64,000 nt of DNA, from the NCBI GenBank assembly GCA_032622095.1, contig CP136061.1:37081797-37145796 (forward strand), in the 5' to 3' direction. Under the pieces are notes generated by a model, which searched no databases, had not been told where the DNA came from, and saw nothing but the letters and a program-made list of their open reading frames with translations. Below, in pieces: positions 49,901 through 62,343 of the stretch; the stretch's first letter is position 1; every line of letters starts with the position of its first letter. Origin of the DNA: Siphonodentalium dalli (taxonomy: Eukaryota; Mollusca; Scaphopoda; Gadilida; Siphonodentaliidae). A program made the position numbers and the translations under genes.

Positions 49901-50525
49901 TGGGATGGATTTAACTTTCTCATATATATGCTAGGAGAGTTTGGGGTGGATTTAACTTTCTCATATATATGCTAGGAGAGTTTGGGGTGGATTTAACTTT
50001 CTCATATATATGCTAGGAGAGTTTGGGATGGATTTAACTTTCTCATATATATGCTAGGAGAGTTTGGGGTGGATCATGAAATTTTCTCATATATATGCTA
50101 GGAGAGTTTGGGGTGGATTTAACTTTCTCATATATATGCTAGGAGAGTTTGGGATGGATTTAACTTTCTCATATATATGTTAGGAGAGTTTGGGGTGGAT
50201 CATGAAACTTTCTCATATATATGCTAGGAGAGTTTGGGGTGGATTTAACTTTCTCATATATATGCTAGGAGAGTTTGGGATGGATTTAACTTTCTCATAT
50301 ATATGCTAGGAGAGTTTGGGGTGGATCATGAAACTTTCTCATATATATGCTAGGAGAGTTTGGGATGGATATTCTGGGTAACCCTCACCATTCTGTCCAT
50401 GATATTTTCTCATATATATGCTAGGAGAGTTTGGGATGGATTTAACTTTCTCATATATATGCTAGGAGAGTTTAGGATGGATTTAACTTTCTCATATATA
50501 TGCTAGGAGAGTTTGGGATGGATAT
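46917..50525 (+). repeat. 41-bp minisatellite, about 68 copies
   Basis: Unit TTTAACTTTCTCATATATAT followed by GCTAGGAGAGTTTGGGATGG(A), with alternating GGGATGG and GGGGTGG forms. Longer variant units carry GGGTAACCCTCGCCATTCTG (46918, 47699, 47891, 50385) or ATCATGAAACTTTC. A single unit at 46917-46972 is separated from the main array (from about 47690) by a LINE fragment. Open frames inside are repetition artefacts. Confidence 0.9.
46973..47679 (+). pseudogene. LINE remnant inserted in the minisatellite
   Basis: Read with frame changes, it gives a LGFLRRNL-type stretch, ESTVRSTLEYAAEV (followed by a stop), DPYQQKDINAIERINKRGVR and, from 47225, a 107-residue frame ending ANTAQFRHSFFV, then IEEWNSLED. 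This order is typical of the C-terminal end of LINE reverse-transcriptase proteins. Several stops and shifts. Ends near ACACATACAGATACAGATAG, a simple tail. GAGAG/TAGAG at the borders may be the target duplication. Confidence 0.7.
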
Positions 50526-50895
50526 TAGACACACCACAAGTTTATTATTTTGAATATTTTCAAGAACCAAGTGGTATGATCTGACTGTTCTCAGCAGATA
50601 TATCACCCTTAATTAGTTATTTTAATTTGTGCATATTGTATTCCTTAGCACTTGATTCCATTGCTCTGAGAATATATTTACAATAAAACTCATCTTTATT
50701 AAAAAAAATATATAGACATTGTAACTAATTGTATACAAAGTTGAGTACAAAATATATGTGTGGAGATCACAAGTATGATGAATAGATTATAAATACATGG
50801 ATATACATGTAGCAAACATGTAAAGTTGTAAACAAATTATGAAAATTCCTCTCCTCCGATATGTAAGGATTTGTTCCTGCCACGTAAAAAACATT

Positions 50896-51137
50896 ATAAC
50901 CATTTTATGATAGGAGCTGCGCTGGCGCAGCATTAAAGATCCTGTACCAGTGCATTCTCTTATATATGCAAGTCTCGCATATATGAGAGAATACACTGGC
51001 TTACAATGTTAATATTGTTAGGTCAATGTATTCTCTTATATATGCGAGGCTCTCTTTGGGAGACTCGTATATATAAGACAATGCATCAGCACAGGGTTTT
51101 CGCAAATTTCAGGAAGCTCCAGTCATGAAAGGGTTAA
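50896..51137. mobile_element. piggyBac-like MITE, family D, second copy
   Basis: Left ATAACCATTTTATGATAGGA (eroded), right GTCATGAAAGGG-TTAA. Shares GCTGCGCTGGCGCAGCATTA and two hairpins (50949-51000, 51023-51092) with 41141-41402. Confidence 0.6.
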
Positions 51138-51139
51138 AA

Positions 51140-51800
51140 AACAGTAATAGTTAACATGCTGCCACATACATTTTTAACAGGATAATTAAAGTAAGATTCT
51201 TTGTTGGAAAATATCTCATTTGATTGTCATTGAAACGGTATTGCCTATAGCTAATCTTATTATGTCAGCTCTTGCAATTAGCCAATCAGCATCGACAAAT
51301 AGTGACGGTATATGAACCCATATTAGGTCAGTGACCCCATATGAAATCACTATTAGGTGCTTATTCTAATTTTCAGAAAGTCTGTCGCATCGGGAATATT
51401 TTTGGTATTTTGGCACCAAGAAAAGGGATATCTGTCGGAAATCATTTTCTGCGAATTTAAAGACATAGTATACCATATACCAAATCCTGCATGCGATATA
51501 TTTGAGGAATTCTAACGCCCATGGTGCGTCACTGTGACGTTACATAAGTTAATAGCCATAGACGACATATTTAACTTACCAAATTACAATAAATTACAGT
51601 GACGATTAATTAAAGGGATATGCTGGATTTTGTCCACTGACATAAAAATATGTTATAACATTATATGTGGCTTTTCTTAGTGGTCGGATATGGTGTCATG
51701 TCAGGCTCGGCGAGATCAATATTAGGCTCGGCCATTAAGCGTCCCGTAACTTATAATATATTGGTTGAAACATGCATTTGCTATCTTTCTGAATATCTAC
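51140..51800. other. Intergenic, nothing recognised
   Basis: No coding or repeat signal found. Confidence 0.4.
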
Positions 51801-51807
51801 CAGGGAC

Positions 51808-52202
51808 TTAACCCTTTACCCAACAAACCGGCCAAAAACGGCCAAATAAAGCTTCAACAGCCTAAATTATCTTGGGTCTGTCTCAATAAAACCATAAAAA
51901 TATGGATATCATTGGAACCGGATCATTAACCACATTGTGATGGTTACAGTTATGCCCTGTGCCAATGCATTCTCTTATATATGCGAGTCGACCATAGGTC
52001 GCCTCGCATATATAAGAGAATGCATTGGCCTAAAAAAAATCTTTTTTTAACACTTTTTACTATTTTTTCTTACATTCTTTAACAATTTTATAATTTTTAA
52101 TGTGTTAAGCCAATGCATTCTCTTATATATGCGAGGCAACCTATGGTCGACTCGCATATATAAGAGAATGCATTGGCACAGGGCCGTTCTGTTGGGTAAA
52201 GG
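51808..52202 (+). mobile_element. piggyBac-like MITE, family A, copy 4
   Basis: TTAACCCTTTACCCAACA at the left. The right end TGTTGGGTAAAGG has lost its final TTAA. Both hairpins present (51959-52030, 52109-52178). Confidence 0.75.
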
Positions 52203-52280
52203 TTGTAGACTATAGATATAGAAGTAGTAGAATGCCATGAAAACTATCAACACAAGATTATTCACTGTAAAAGTCACTTC

Positions 52281-52724
52281 TTAAAGGTACTCAATCCGAT
52301 AAAACTCCTCTCAATTACTATTTCAATGGCTTCGGGGGTCAAAAATATTTGATTAGAGACGAGGAAGTCACCCATCAAAGCTCAGATTTGTTAGATATCG
52401 ATTTTAGAAATCTATTATTTTTCATTATCGGGAATACTTTCTGGCCCAGAACTCAGTCAAAATTGCGTTATTATTACCACTTGATTTTAGAGTTATCCAT
52501 CCTTGTCTGTTTGAATAGATTTTGGTGTACACATCCCGAGCAGATTACGGCAGTTGAAGGCAATTATTACTACTCATCTCGAGTAAATAACAAATTTCAA
52601 AAATCAATATCTAATAACTCGGAGCTTTGTTTGATGGGTTCCTCGACTCGAATCAAATATTTTTTACCCCCAAAGCCAAAGAAATAGTAATATAGGACCC
52701 TCTGTTCGGATTGAGTACCTTTAA
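52281..52724 (+). mobile_element. MITE family U, copy 2
   Basis: TTAA-AGGTACTCAATCCGAT to CGGATTGAGTACCT-TTAA. Nearly identical to copy 1 at 6492-6966, implying recent activity. Confidence 0.75.
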
Positions 52725-53267
52725 ATGAACAGTATAATATTTCATTTTATCTCACTTAGTTCATAATAATTGACAAAAAATTCCTCTGTAGAAAAACTAA
52801 TTTTGTTACTAAAATATATTTTACATGAGCACATGTTTACCCCAGAGATAGACAACTTGAAATTGGAGACTGAATTTGGTAATAAAGTTTCAGTTTTCTT
52901 TAGAAAATTATCTAAATTGATATTATTTAGCCAAAAGTCACATATTAACTGATGGTTATTTCAATTTTTCTTTACATTGACATTCATCCAGAATTTCCCC
53001 AAAATTTAGTATCTATAGATCTTAAAGATCTTTCTCTTCTGGTCCACAATTTGTGAATAAAACACAGTAATGTAGATAAGATGTATTATTCTGATGACAG
53101 TTGTTGGAAATTATGAACAAAATTTCCGTTTAAATAATAAAATAAACCAACCATTTATAAAAAATGGTGATATTTTTTGGCTGATTTTCATCAGGATTTT
53201 CACAATTGTGATTCCAATGAACGAATTACTGAATCTAAGCTCCTTATGTAGACACAGGATATTTTTT

Positions 53268-53431
53268 TTAAGCACTGCCTTTATTGTTCCTCATGATGCA
53301 TATGGTGATTATATTCTGTATTATCAGGAATGCAATAACTCCAATGAGAACTCCGAAAATAATCCAGAAATCTTTTTTACTCGGCCATTCACCTTCATCT
53401 CTCTCATTGTTATCCTTTTCACTGGCTGGAC
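53268..53431 (-). CDS. Multicopper oxidase last exon (membrane anchor)
   Basis: Acceptor TTTAACAG then GTCCAGCC. Completes the split Gly codon and codes PASEKDNNERDEGEWPSKKD, the hydrophobic helix FWIIFGVLIGVIAFLIIQNI plus ITICIM, and RNNKGSA, then TAA (53270-53268). Too short to stand out alone. The phase match and the transmembrane content support it. Confidence 0.75.
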
Positions 53432-56400
53432 CTGTTAAAGTAAAGGCTATTTCGTTTATATTGTGACAACTATTTTACTTAATTATAATATTCAAATTTC
53501 ATATCTATCCTTTTAAATGCTTGCTTTTTCACATTCCAACAGTCAATACATGTAACAACACTCATGTACACATAAATTATTCCTTGCAAAGCCTATTGAA
53601 AGAGATACAAGAGGCCTTTTCTTTAGCATGCATGGAACAATAAATGATCGTTTCCCTAATATAGTATGAAAAGTTGTTGACAGCTGATAAATTTCTATCA
53701 TTTTGTTATGTATTTCTGGAGTATCAGGGACATATCCAGGCCGGTTTTCATACAGTTTACGGGTTTGGGTGCCCAAATTCCATGCGGCCAAAAACAAAAT
53801 TGAAATTTTGTTTTTGTTTTCAATTCAGGTTCCAATTCATATGATAACAAGTTACAAAACATTTATATATCTAAATATAATGACATAAGACATTCAAGCT
53901 TAACAGTTGGAATCATTTCATCTGATGTTAAGTATGTTTGGCTTTATCTAGCTTTCATCTGTGAAAGCTTCAAATAGTTTGATTTCAGGTTTGTTATCAC
54001 CAGCCTTCAGTATTTAAATCAAATTCAAGTGAAATTACACAATATACAGGAACAGTGACAATTTGATCAAATCAACCTGGTTATCAGGTGGGATCTCATA
54101 ACACCAAATGAATAATTAACATAAAGATTAGTACTAATAGTAATTACTAACTTAATAGTCATTGTTTATGTACTACTAGTATATTATGTATGTGTCTCTC
54201 ACTTGAATTTTAGAAAATAGCCTATTTATAGAGTGATAACGTTAAGTCTCATTTCAAGCAGGATAAGCATAATCCATTGAACATAATCCATCAAATTGAC
54301 CTCTCAGTAAAATTCAAAATACTGACTCAGAGAGCCCTAGATTAGCTCTCAATGGAATGGATTTTCAAAAAAATTCCAGGAGAAAACCCCCCACCCACCA
54401 TCAGCAGGGGGACACCCCCTCCCGATCCTCCCTCTCTCAGGCCTTCGGGATATGCCTTTGGCATATCATTGCCCGAAAACAGGTGTCCCCAAAAAATCCC
54501 TGGATATTTCACTGAGTATTAACCCTTTCTATACTAAATACTCAGACAAGTAAATCCCTCAGGAAATGTTCAGATAATAAGTTCAACACAACATTTCCCA
54601 CCAAAGAACACAAAACCTTCTGTGTTTGTATAATCTTTTTACCTGTCTGCTTTCGGTTTTTGTTACCTGAATACCCCTCCAGATGTATACTAGACCGTTC
54701 CATTGTATATATTTATAGCTGAATGGGAGACACCATTTAGTATATAAAGGGTTATGTTTGTATATTGGTATATGTAGTGTACTTATCAACAGGTTTTGAT
54801 CCCCAAAACATGACAAGCACGAGCAATTACATGTATAGATTTGATTTTAAGCCGATATGGAAAGGCAGTACTTACCCAGAAAATATCTGGGATAATTTAT
54901 GCTACCATAGATGCCCAAGGACGTGGCGACAGGGGTGGGGTTCTACCTCACCCCCATCTTTGGTAAATATTTGCATCATTTAGAAACGTCATGCCTGACA
55001 CAACATTAGTTGAAAATTTTAGACCACATAAAGGTTGTAATTGTTCTCATTGTTTGATTTGGACAATTTTCGGGCAAATTGAAGGATATTCCAGGGGAAA
55101 ATTGTGGCAAATTACCGTATTTTTTCACCTTTCTGACTGTTTCTGCCTGCCGTAAGGTTAATTTGTATCTATACAAGGCATATTCTACAAAACTGGGTTA
55201 CAACCATGAGTATATCATGTAAAAATGTGGGCGCCCGTACTACTATGTTTAGTACAAATAATAAGAAACAGATCCCGTTTTTCGGCGCTATACACATTAT
55301 ACCAGTATGTTTGGAATCTTCTGGCCCTCTTTGTATATTGCTCCTTCTAAATTACAAATAATAATTTGGGGTTAGACATGCGTGGTGATCATTGACAAAA
55401 GTTCGAGCCGGCACAACCGCGACTGGACCTCATATTTATGGAAATTATAAGAACAACAAGTGCACCACACAATATATCTCCAAAAGGCCGCTTTTCGTCG
55501 TGGTTCATAAATTTTCTAAGGAAGATACACAATGAGCCCATAGTGGACTTATACCCGCTATTCTGTTTTAACCCTTTACCCAACAAAACTGCCAAAAACG
55601 CCCAAATAAAGCTGCAACAGCCTAAAATATCTTCGGTCTGTCTCAATAACACCATACAAATATGGATATCATTGGAACCGGTTCATTGACCACATTGTGA
55701 TGGTTACAGTTATGCCCTGTGCCAATGCATTCTCTTATATATGCGAGTCGACCATAGGTCGCCTCGCATATATAAGAGAATGCATTGGCCTAAAAAAAAT
55801 TAACACTTTTTACTTACATTCTTTAACAATTTTATAATTTTTTCTTACATTTTTTAACAATTTTTATAATATTTTTCTACATTCTTTGACAATTTTATCA
55901 TTTGTAATATGTGTTAAGCCAATGCATTCTCAGGCTGCAATAAATTATCGTCGCAACCAGAGCAGCCATTACTAAAATATTTTAGAGTATATATATTCTT
56001 GAATGTTTCATCCCTGTTTACAGTAGAAGCTATTACAGCCTTCAAACATTGAAATAACTATTGAGTACATAACGACCGTCTACTATGAGGAAAACCTGCA
56101 AGTTTATCAAAAATTATTACATCAACCGTCTGTTCTCCAGGGCAGTAAACGAAGATATATATCTCCGCATTTGGTCAATATGATCATTCCAAAAGGAAGT
56201 ATATTTAGTAGTGTCAAGTTGACCTCAGTTATCCCTCTTCGATTTAATCAGGATGCTCATTATTGAAATACAACCCTAACATGCATGGAGTAGTACGTGT
56301 TACTCAGATTGAATTTCATTCGCCATCTAATCGATAACCCCGATTAGATATTGTTTGATATATAACCCTGGGCGTCTTTGCTGATGAATAATGTGCATAC

Positions 56401-59400
56401 ATCAGTTGAATTTTTTTATTTTTTCAATTTTCAGTGGAATAATTACCGTCTGTTTTTATATTTACCAGCTGTAAATTCATCCCGAATTATGAAGTAAATA
56501 TATTTAATTGTGGTGTGTTTTGAAATAGTGAGAATGGTGTGCTTGGCATTTTCGGTGTTTTATTATAATAAGTTAAAGGGATACTGTAGCCAAATGTTGT
56601 TGATGGTTTCTTTAGTCTCTGAGTAGAATAAGGTAACCATATTTCCATTATTTGAAAGTCTGTTGAGTACGGAATGATTAGCCGGAATGAGAAAATACCA
56701 GTTGGCGTTGTCGAGTAATTTTTGGACAGTTTTCAAGCAAATGTATCAAATAAATGTTATATTATATGAATACTAGTCCCATACACTCATTTAATTTATG
56801 ACTCCAGCCAAATATTTAATTTATATCAAATTATTAACTTTTATTTTAAGATAACCTATTAACCTGAACGTTTATAGAATAAATATTCGACTCAAATTAC
56901 TTAGTTTTCAATATATTATCGATATTAGATTGTTGTTATCACCGGGAATTTATTTAAAATGGCGTACAGTACCCCTTTAAATGCTACATTCTTCCAATGG
57001 GCAAACTGCATGTCGGAGTACAAACAAATCAGTTGCATGGTTCGCTAAAATATAAGTACATGCTATGTGTGTTTAATGTCAGAGTGGTATGGAAATCTGG
57101 AAATTAGGTACTCATAAGTGAGCACTTCACTTGTCCTCCAATCCTATTTACAATACATGTTCATATACTTGGTTTGTAAACATGTATACTTTGATACATT
57201 TGTTTAATATATAAAAGGTAGAAAGCTCGTTCGAAATTCCATAATTTCTGAGCCATATGACCAAAATATACACGTCGGTATAATGTTAGAATTGTTTGTA
57301 TAAACTCAATGCTATACATTTACCACTGCGGTGTTTGAAATAACATCAAGACACTGTCTAAAAGTGCTAAAATTCCACCACTTCGTATGTCATACTCACT
57401 AAACTATTCAACAAAGTGAGCGAGTGGGTGAGTGAGTGCGGTAGTTTATCCGACCCAAGGCCCGGGATAGGACAGTCAAAATGACTATAAATGTATACAC
57501 TTAAACGGGCATGGCTCATTCGAGCTTCCAAATTATGTCTACTTAATTAGGAAGGAGGCTTAAGAAAGATTGACACATTTACACGAAATATTCATATACC
57601 GGCTTCATATGCTCTGAAAAATACTTTCCATGGTCACAGCCTTTTTCCACCTGTTTTCAATTTTTCGCCAAAAGTGAATGAAACGCTCTTTATATTTCTA
57701 CCATATCAGGCATATATATGACTGACACGAAACGCTCTTTTTGTTCCATGCCATGCAAATGGCTGTTTTTTTTTTAACCCAAACGTCGTGTTCACAATTG
57801 TATTTGTTATGACATCAATGCGTCTTTTTTGGACATATAGTGCTCGTAGAACGGTAGTTCAAGTGTTTATCGACCTATTCCGATACCGGGGAAAATTCAA
57901 GAGCGAACATTATCAGGTACATTTTGAAGTGCAAACTGCCATGTGCACGGCTTTAACCCCCAATATTAGAACTATGATTGTGGAAAACGTTTTAAACCCC
58001 GTCGATTAAAATGTAGTTACCATGTAAACCTTACCTTCATTATCCAGTTGTTTTTGTTTGTAATCCCGCGGGAAGTTCCCACAAACGGGGAATCCTTCCG
58101 GGGCAGACGGAATTTCAGAGAAGGACTCGTTGATCATGATCGCCATGCCGTCCCCATTGTGTAGCTGTATATGGCAATGCATGGACCACAGTCCGGGATT
58201 ATCGGCCTTGATTCTAACAATAGAATATCCCCCAGACGGCACAATGAGTGTATCTTTGCGGGGAGGTCTTTCAAGTTCAAGGTCGGTTATATTTCCATTG
58301 GCCCAAGATGGTTCGCTCCAAGTGGCTGAATTACAGAAACTCTTTTCTCTGTCTGGATTTCCTCGGCAGTCGATGTCAAGGTTGTCTCCAATGATCTTCC
58401 CTGTTGTTTCGTTGTATCTTGCATAACCCATCTTAAGGACGTAAAACGAATGTCCATGCAAATGTATAGGGTGAGCCCACCCCTTGCCATTACCCATGTT
58501 CAAGAAAATCATTTGCACGGTATCGTTATTGCCAATGTCCATCGATGATGCACACAGACAGTTGCGTTCGTCGCCACAGTTAGCGTCCTCACAGCGGGGA
58601 GTTATCTCCGCTGGTTGGGTTATGGCGGCGACAGGTGGCGCTATGAACCCTCTACCGTTTACAGAGCTTGGGAAATGCGTTATTCCTGGGAATCCGAAGT
58701 TCATGAAGATCTCTTTAGATTTCCCAGCTTCCCAAATCGGCGCACGATCTATTGTCTTTGACCTCAGTTCGTTGAATGTTATACAATCAGTGTTATGCCC
58801 AACTGGGTAGTAAAGGAAGGGACAGTTGAGTACTTTGCATCGATTGCTTGTCGTGCACGGCCGTGCAGAAGATGTCGGCTCTTCAACCGGAGCGCCGCTG
58901 TAGCGGATAATAGCTTCTGCTACGTGATTCAATCCGGATTCTAAAGTTTCAGAAAACATCCAGTAATTCGACACAGTAGCACTTGTCCTCAAAATAAAGT
59001 CAAATCTTTCTCCAGGGTTGATTATAATCGAATCAACTGTGATAGGCTCGAGTTCATATCCGTCTGATGCAACAACAGTCAACATGTGTCCATGAACGGA
59101 CACTCTGTACGGATATAGCAGTCCCGCTGAAATTACCCGGAATCTATACTCCTTTCCCGTGTCAAGGTCAAACACATGAAGCGGAGCTCCGTTGTGGTTG
59201 TCCTTGTCAGAGTAAAACCTTCCTCTGCCGTTTATAAGTCCCGATTGGAAGCTGAACAAACTAAACCTCCCGCCATCGAACGACGACGTTCCATCAATCT
59301 TCTGCCTGTGTTCGAAGTTACCGTGTATCATCTTCAGTTGGACCATGTCTGCGTCGTAGTCATGGTTCCAATCCTGCAGCACAACCAGCTTTTCATTCTC

Positions 59401-59970
59401 TGGAGCCGTGTTCTTCTCATGGATTATAAAAGCCCCCAGCAGACCTTCTGTTCTTTGGAATCCAATGTGCGAGTGATACCAGAAAGTCCCAATTGGATCG
59501 GCCTTGAACTTGTATGTGAAAGTCTGTCCTGGCATGATGGGGCATTGTGTGACGTATGCGACGCCATCCATATGTGGTGTGCCTTTCTGGTGAAGCCCGT
59601 GCCAATGAATAGTTACACCATCGCTATAAAGGTCGTTCTTTACGTGGATTATTACATTCTGACCATAATACACCTCGATGGCTGGACCGGGCATTGTACC
59701 ATTTGCAGTGACCACAGCTCGGCTGCTTTCGTGTCCGTCTGCGGTAAGAACGTCGTCTGGTGACACCGGCGTCGCCGAAGTCGTATTGATGACGTCATAT
59801 TCATATAACTTTCCGTCTTTGGGATACAGCGCTTTTCTGTCTTTCATCATAGGAATGGCGAACTTAACAGTCAACCAAAATTCACATGTATCGTCGGACT
59901 TTTCGCAGTTCTTGGCATAACAGATCCCACATATAACTAGCAAACACCAGGAGATAAAATTTAACCCCAT
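53268..59970 (-). CDS. Membrane-anchored laccase-type multicopper oxidase
   Basis: Two exons (59970-58035 and 53431-53268) join in phase to give about 699 residues. Family role: oxidation of phenols, other reductants or metal ions, coupled to reduction of oxygen to water; the substrate here is unknown. The start at 59970 is chosen because it opens a signal peptide (MGLNFISWCLLVICGICYA); an in-frame ATG at 60048 would bury it. Copper motifs: H122-W-H124-G, H166-S-H168, H500-P-I-H503-L-H505, and H598-C599-H600 with H604 and axial M609. All type 1, 2 and 3 ligands are present, so it should be active. The last exon adds a charged linker and a transmembrane helix of about 26 residues with a seven-residue tail. 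The active site would face outside the cell. Further small exons in the 4.6-kb intron cannot be excluded. Confidence 0.9.
54361..54497. repeat. C-rich repeat end, second copy
   Basis: AAAATTCCAGGAGAAAACCC, C-rich middle, then an inverted CCCAAAAAATCCCTGG edge. Related to 2196-2310. Lies in the oxidase intron. Confidence 0.35.
54519..54754 (+). mobile_element. piggyBac-like MITE, family C, second copy
   Basis: TTAACCCTTTCTATACTAAA at the left and TTTAGTATATAAAGGGTTAT at the right. Contains GGAAATGTTCAGATAATAAG. The parent form of the 67-bp minisatellite unit. Confidence 0.7.
54925..55030. repeat. Family S repeat fragment
   Basis: CGTGGCGACAGGGGTGGGGT, GAAACGTCATGCCTGACACA and TTGAAAATTTTAGACCACAT match the block near 17.8 kb. 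Confidence 0.45.
55568..55931 (+). mobile_element. piggyBac-like MITE, family A, copy 5, truncated
   Basis: TTAACCCTTTACCCAACA at the left and one complete hairpin (55720-55790). A longer spacer follows (three TTCTTACATT-like repeats). The second hairpin is cut at AATGCATTCTC (55931). Confidence 0.7.
56573..56990. mobile_element. Possible TTAA-flanked MITE
   Basis: TTAAAGGGATACTGTAGCC at the left, GGCGTACAGTACCCCTTTAA at the right. About 418 bp of AT-rich, non-coding sequence in the oxidase intron. Confidence 0.5.
56991..58005. other. Oxidase intron, nothing recognised
   Basis: No exon-like or repeat-like sequence found. Confidence 0.35.
58035..59970 (-). CDS. Multicopper oxidase exon 1
   Basis: Residues 1-645 plus one base: signal peptide and three cupredoxin-like domains. 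The first carries HWHG and HSH. A central part follows (VSVHGHMLTVVASDGYELEP), then the C-terminal copper domain. The donor is G|GTAAGG at 58035/58034. The frame would run only nine codons further before a stop, which supports splicing here. Confidence 0.92.
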
Positions 59971-60900
59971 CTCTGTTGATCCAACGTTCCTGTGGAGTAG
60001 AAAATTGATGGCGGTACTGTGAACAATATGCTGGTGTAAAGCTAACATTATACAGTGGTAAAGAAAATATTTAAATCAATTTCATTAAGGCGCCCCTGTC
60101 AACCCTTTCTATATACAAACAATCATTGGTGAGATGATATATACCATGTCCCGTTAGCCCCTACATGGGCGAAAATGGGGACCAGTTTTGAAGCTTGATC
60201 TTGAGCTTGATGAGGGACATCTCAGTGCGGCATTTTGATCGTTACATGTCAGTTTCGATAAAATAAATGAGAATTTGTTCACGCTGACTGCACGTTTTCG
60301 AACACAACATTCAACACATGCATACAAACAAATTGACATCATTTTACAACACATGTTCAAAAACGGGGATAAGACAACAAGCCTGAAAGGCTTTTATCAA
60401 GTCTTTTCCTCGGAATATGAAAGTTACCCTTGGTATCAGAATAGATACCATACAGGGTACATTTAGCAGACGGGGATAACATGTTAGATCCGAAAAAAAT
60501 ATTGTTCTGGGAAGGGGTAGAGGGATAGAGTGCAGGAAGGAAGAACGTTTGTCAAGTTAATTGGTATTGTATACCATATATCAGCCAAACTGAAAGAGGG
60601 GAGTGAAGCGAAGTACAATATATATTTTTAGTTACACAACTTTGATATTTATAACATACTATTTACGAACCATGGAAAATTCAAAATCAAATCGAAACGC
60701 ATCGCGGCCCACGTGGAGGAAATGCGAAAAAACAGAGTCAACCTACATGTATTGTTAATTAATACATGTATTAAAATAATTGGTTAGACTGCACATTTGA
60801 TGCAATGAACATATGAGTCGGACTCGAACCCATGTTCAGACTGATACACTTAGTCCGTGCCTCCACTAATCTGAGATACATATAGATAAGTGCATTTACA
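59971..60900 (-). promoter_or_regulatory. Upstream region of the oxidase
   Basis: Likely holds the promoter and 5' UTR of the minus-strand oxidase. No TATA box or other site was identified with confidence. A short B-box-like CGGACTCGAACCCATG at about 60818 (reverse) is probably chance or SINE debris. Confidence 0.3.
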
Positions 60901-60923
60901 TAATTGTATTACAGCATTTACAT

Positions 60924-61488
60924 GTGTTACAGCATTTCACGCATCCGAATCGTGTATATATTGAAATGCTGGAGAAAGTCCAAAAAAGATTCACAAAATT
61001 AATACCAGAAATGAAGGGCCTACAATATGAAGAAAGAATAAAGAAGCTAAATATACCAACACTGAATTACAGAAGAATGAGAGGAGACATGATAGAATGC
61101 TTCAATATATTTAACACCTATGATCCGGAAATAAATGGCATATCAAAAAGAAGCACCGAACTCAGAACCAGAGGGCATAATTACAAGCTATTTCTGGAAG
61201 GAGCAAACAGTGATGTGAGGAAATACTCATTCAGTCAAAGAGTGGTGGAGCCATGGAATCATCTAACAGAAAGTGGTATATGCAGAAGACATGAATACAT
61301 TCAAGAATAAACTAGATTACCATTGGCAGGACCAAGAAGTTATATTAAATTTCAAGGCTGAATTCAGTCTGACAGACCCTGATACGATCAGTCAAACCAA
61401 AAATAAAAATTCAAGAGAGTTCGGAGAAACAGAAGAAGAAGAATCAGAGGTGGATATAGTGGCATCTTTAGAAGCCAGCGTCCACTAA
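60924..61488 (+). pseudogene. LINE remnant, C-terminal end of reverse-transcriptase protein
   Basis: Frame from 60924 reads VYIEMLEKVQKRFTKLIPEM, then YEERIKKLNIPTLNYRRMRG and DMIECFNIFNTYDP. It continues after a +1 shift near 61270 as an AEDMNTFKNKLDYHWQD stretch, ending in charged sequence to 61488. The IExLEKVQRRFTKLI/YRRxRGDMIE arrangement is a standard signature of CR1/jockey-like LINE C-termini. No catalytic domain remains. Confidence 0.75.
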
Positions 61489-61499
61489 AACATAAGGTT

Positions 61500-62343
61500 A
61501 CATAAGGTAAGGATACTTATAACTAAAGACTCAAACACATCAGCGAAAACACAGATTCAAAACGTTTTGAAAACAAATATAGTATAAATGTACATGTATT
61601 TCCACATTACCTTGTGCATATAAGTCACACAACCACTGGTGCTTCAACACAGATGAGTCGGTTCATATATTATTTCAGACTTTATTAAGGAGACCCGTGG
61701 CGCACGTGAAAAACGACAAAACACCCCTTGTATCACTCATGTGTGCAGCGGAACAAGTTTGACAGCGTGTCATGTGGTTTATCATTGTCGTGAAAATTTG
61801 TTATTGTCATAATGGACTAAAGATCGCGAACCATGACTGTGTTAAGCTCAAGTGGACAGATTATTGCTAATTCAGCAAACTTCGGCGAATATCAAGCAAA
61901 GGAGTATACAATTACTCGTAACATTAATATATTCCCCTTTTGTGTATAAGTACCGACTTTCATAGCTATACTTACAGTTTCAAGCGCTGTCGAACATTCG
62001 GTAACAGTATCGTGTGTCGTATATATACTAACTTACATAATTAGAGCGCAATGACTGTGACTCGATCTTGAAAAACAATAAAAACATGGTGTACGGACTT
62101 GAATTCAATTCATTTATTTCTCATTTCCTTAACAAAGACATTGAGATAAATATATTAAGTATATACAGATATGTAATATTTACATGTGGTCAACATGGCG
62201 AACAAACATATGTATATAGCAACATGCTATCAATTAAATAAATAATGTCATACATATCCTATAATTTGGCTACAGCTGTACAAGTATATATATACTTCAG
62301 TATAGATTTAAACACTGTTTTATAATATGATATATTCTAATGC
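61500..62343. other. Intergenic, upstream of the SGNH gene
   Basis: Unique AT-rich sequence with no recognised element. May contain an upstream exon or 5' UTR of the next gene. Confidence 0.4.

Noticed and set aside
43294-50525. Regular repeats suggestive of a CRISPR array or a repeat protein gene
   Set aside because: Repeats are head-to-tail with no unique spacers, in a eukaryotic genome. They are minisatellites, and the open frames inside them follow from the repetition.
52770-52952. 60-codon frame as an extra oxidase exon
   Set aside because: It is on the opposite strand to the oxidase, beyond its stop codon, with no splice signals or family similarity.
59176-59763. 195-codon open frame on the + strand
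   Set aside because: It lies antisense to the oxidase exon, which has clear copper motifs. This frame resembles nothing and is a shadow.
60810-60870. tRNA-like sequence (reverse strand, GGGTTCGAGTCC)
   Set aside because: Only a B-box-like match. No A box and no cloverleaf arms could be drawn.
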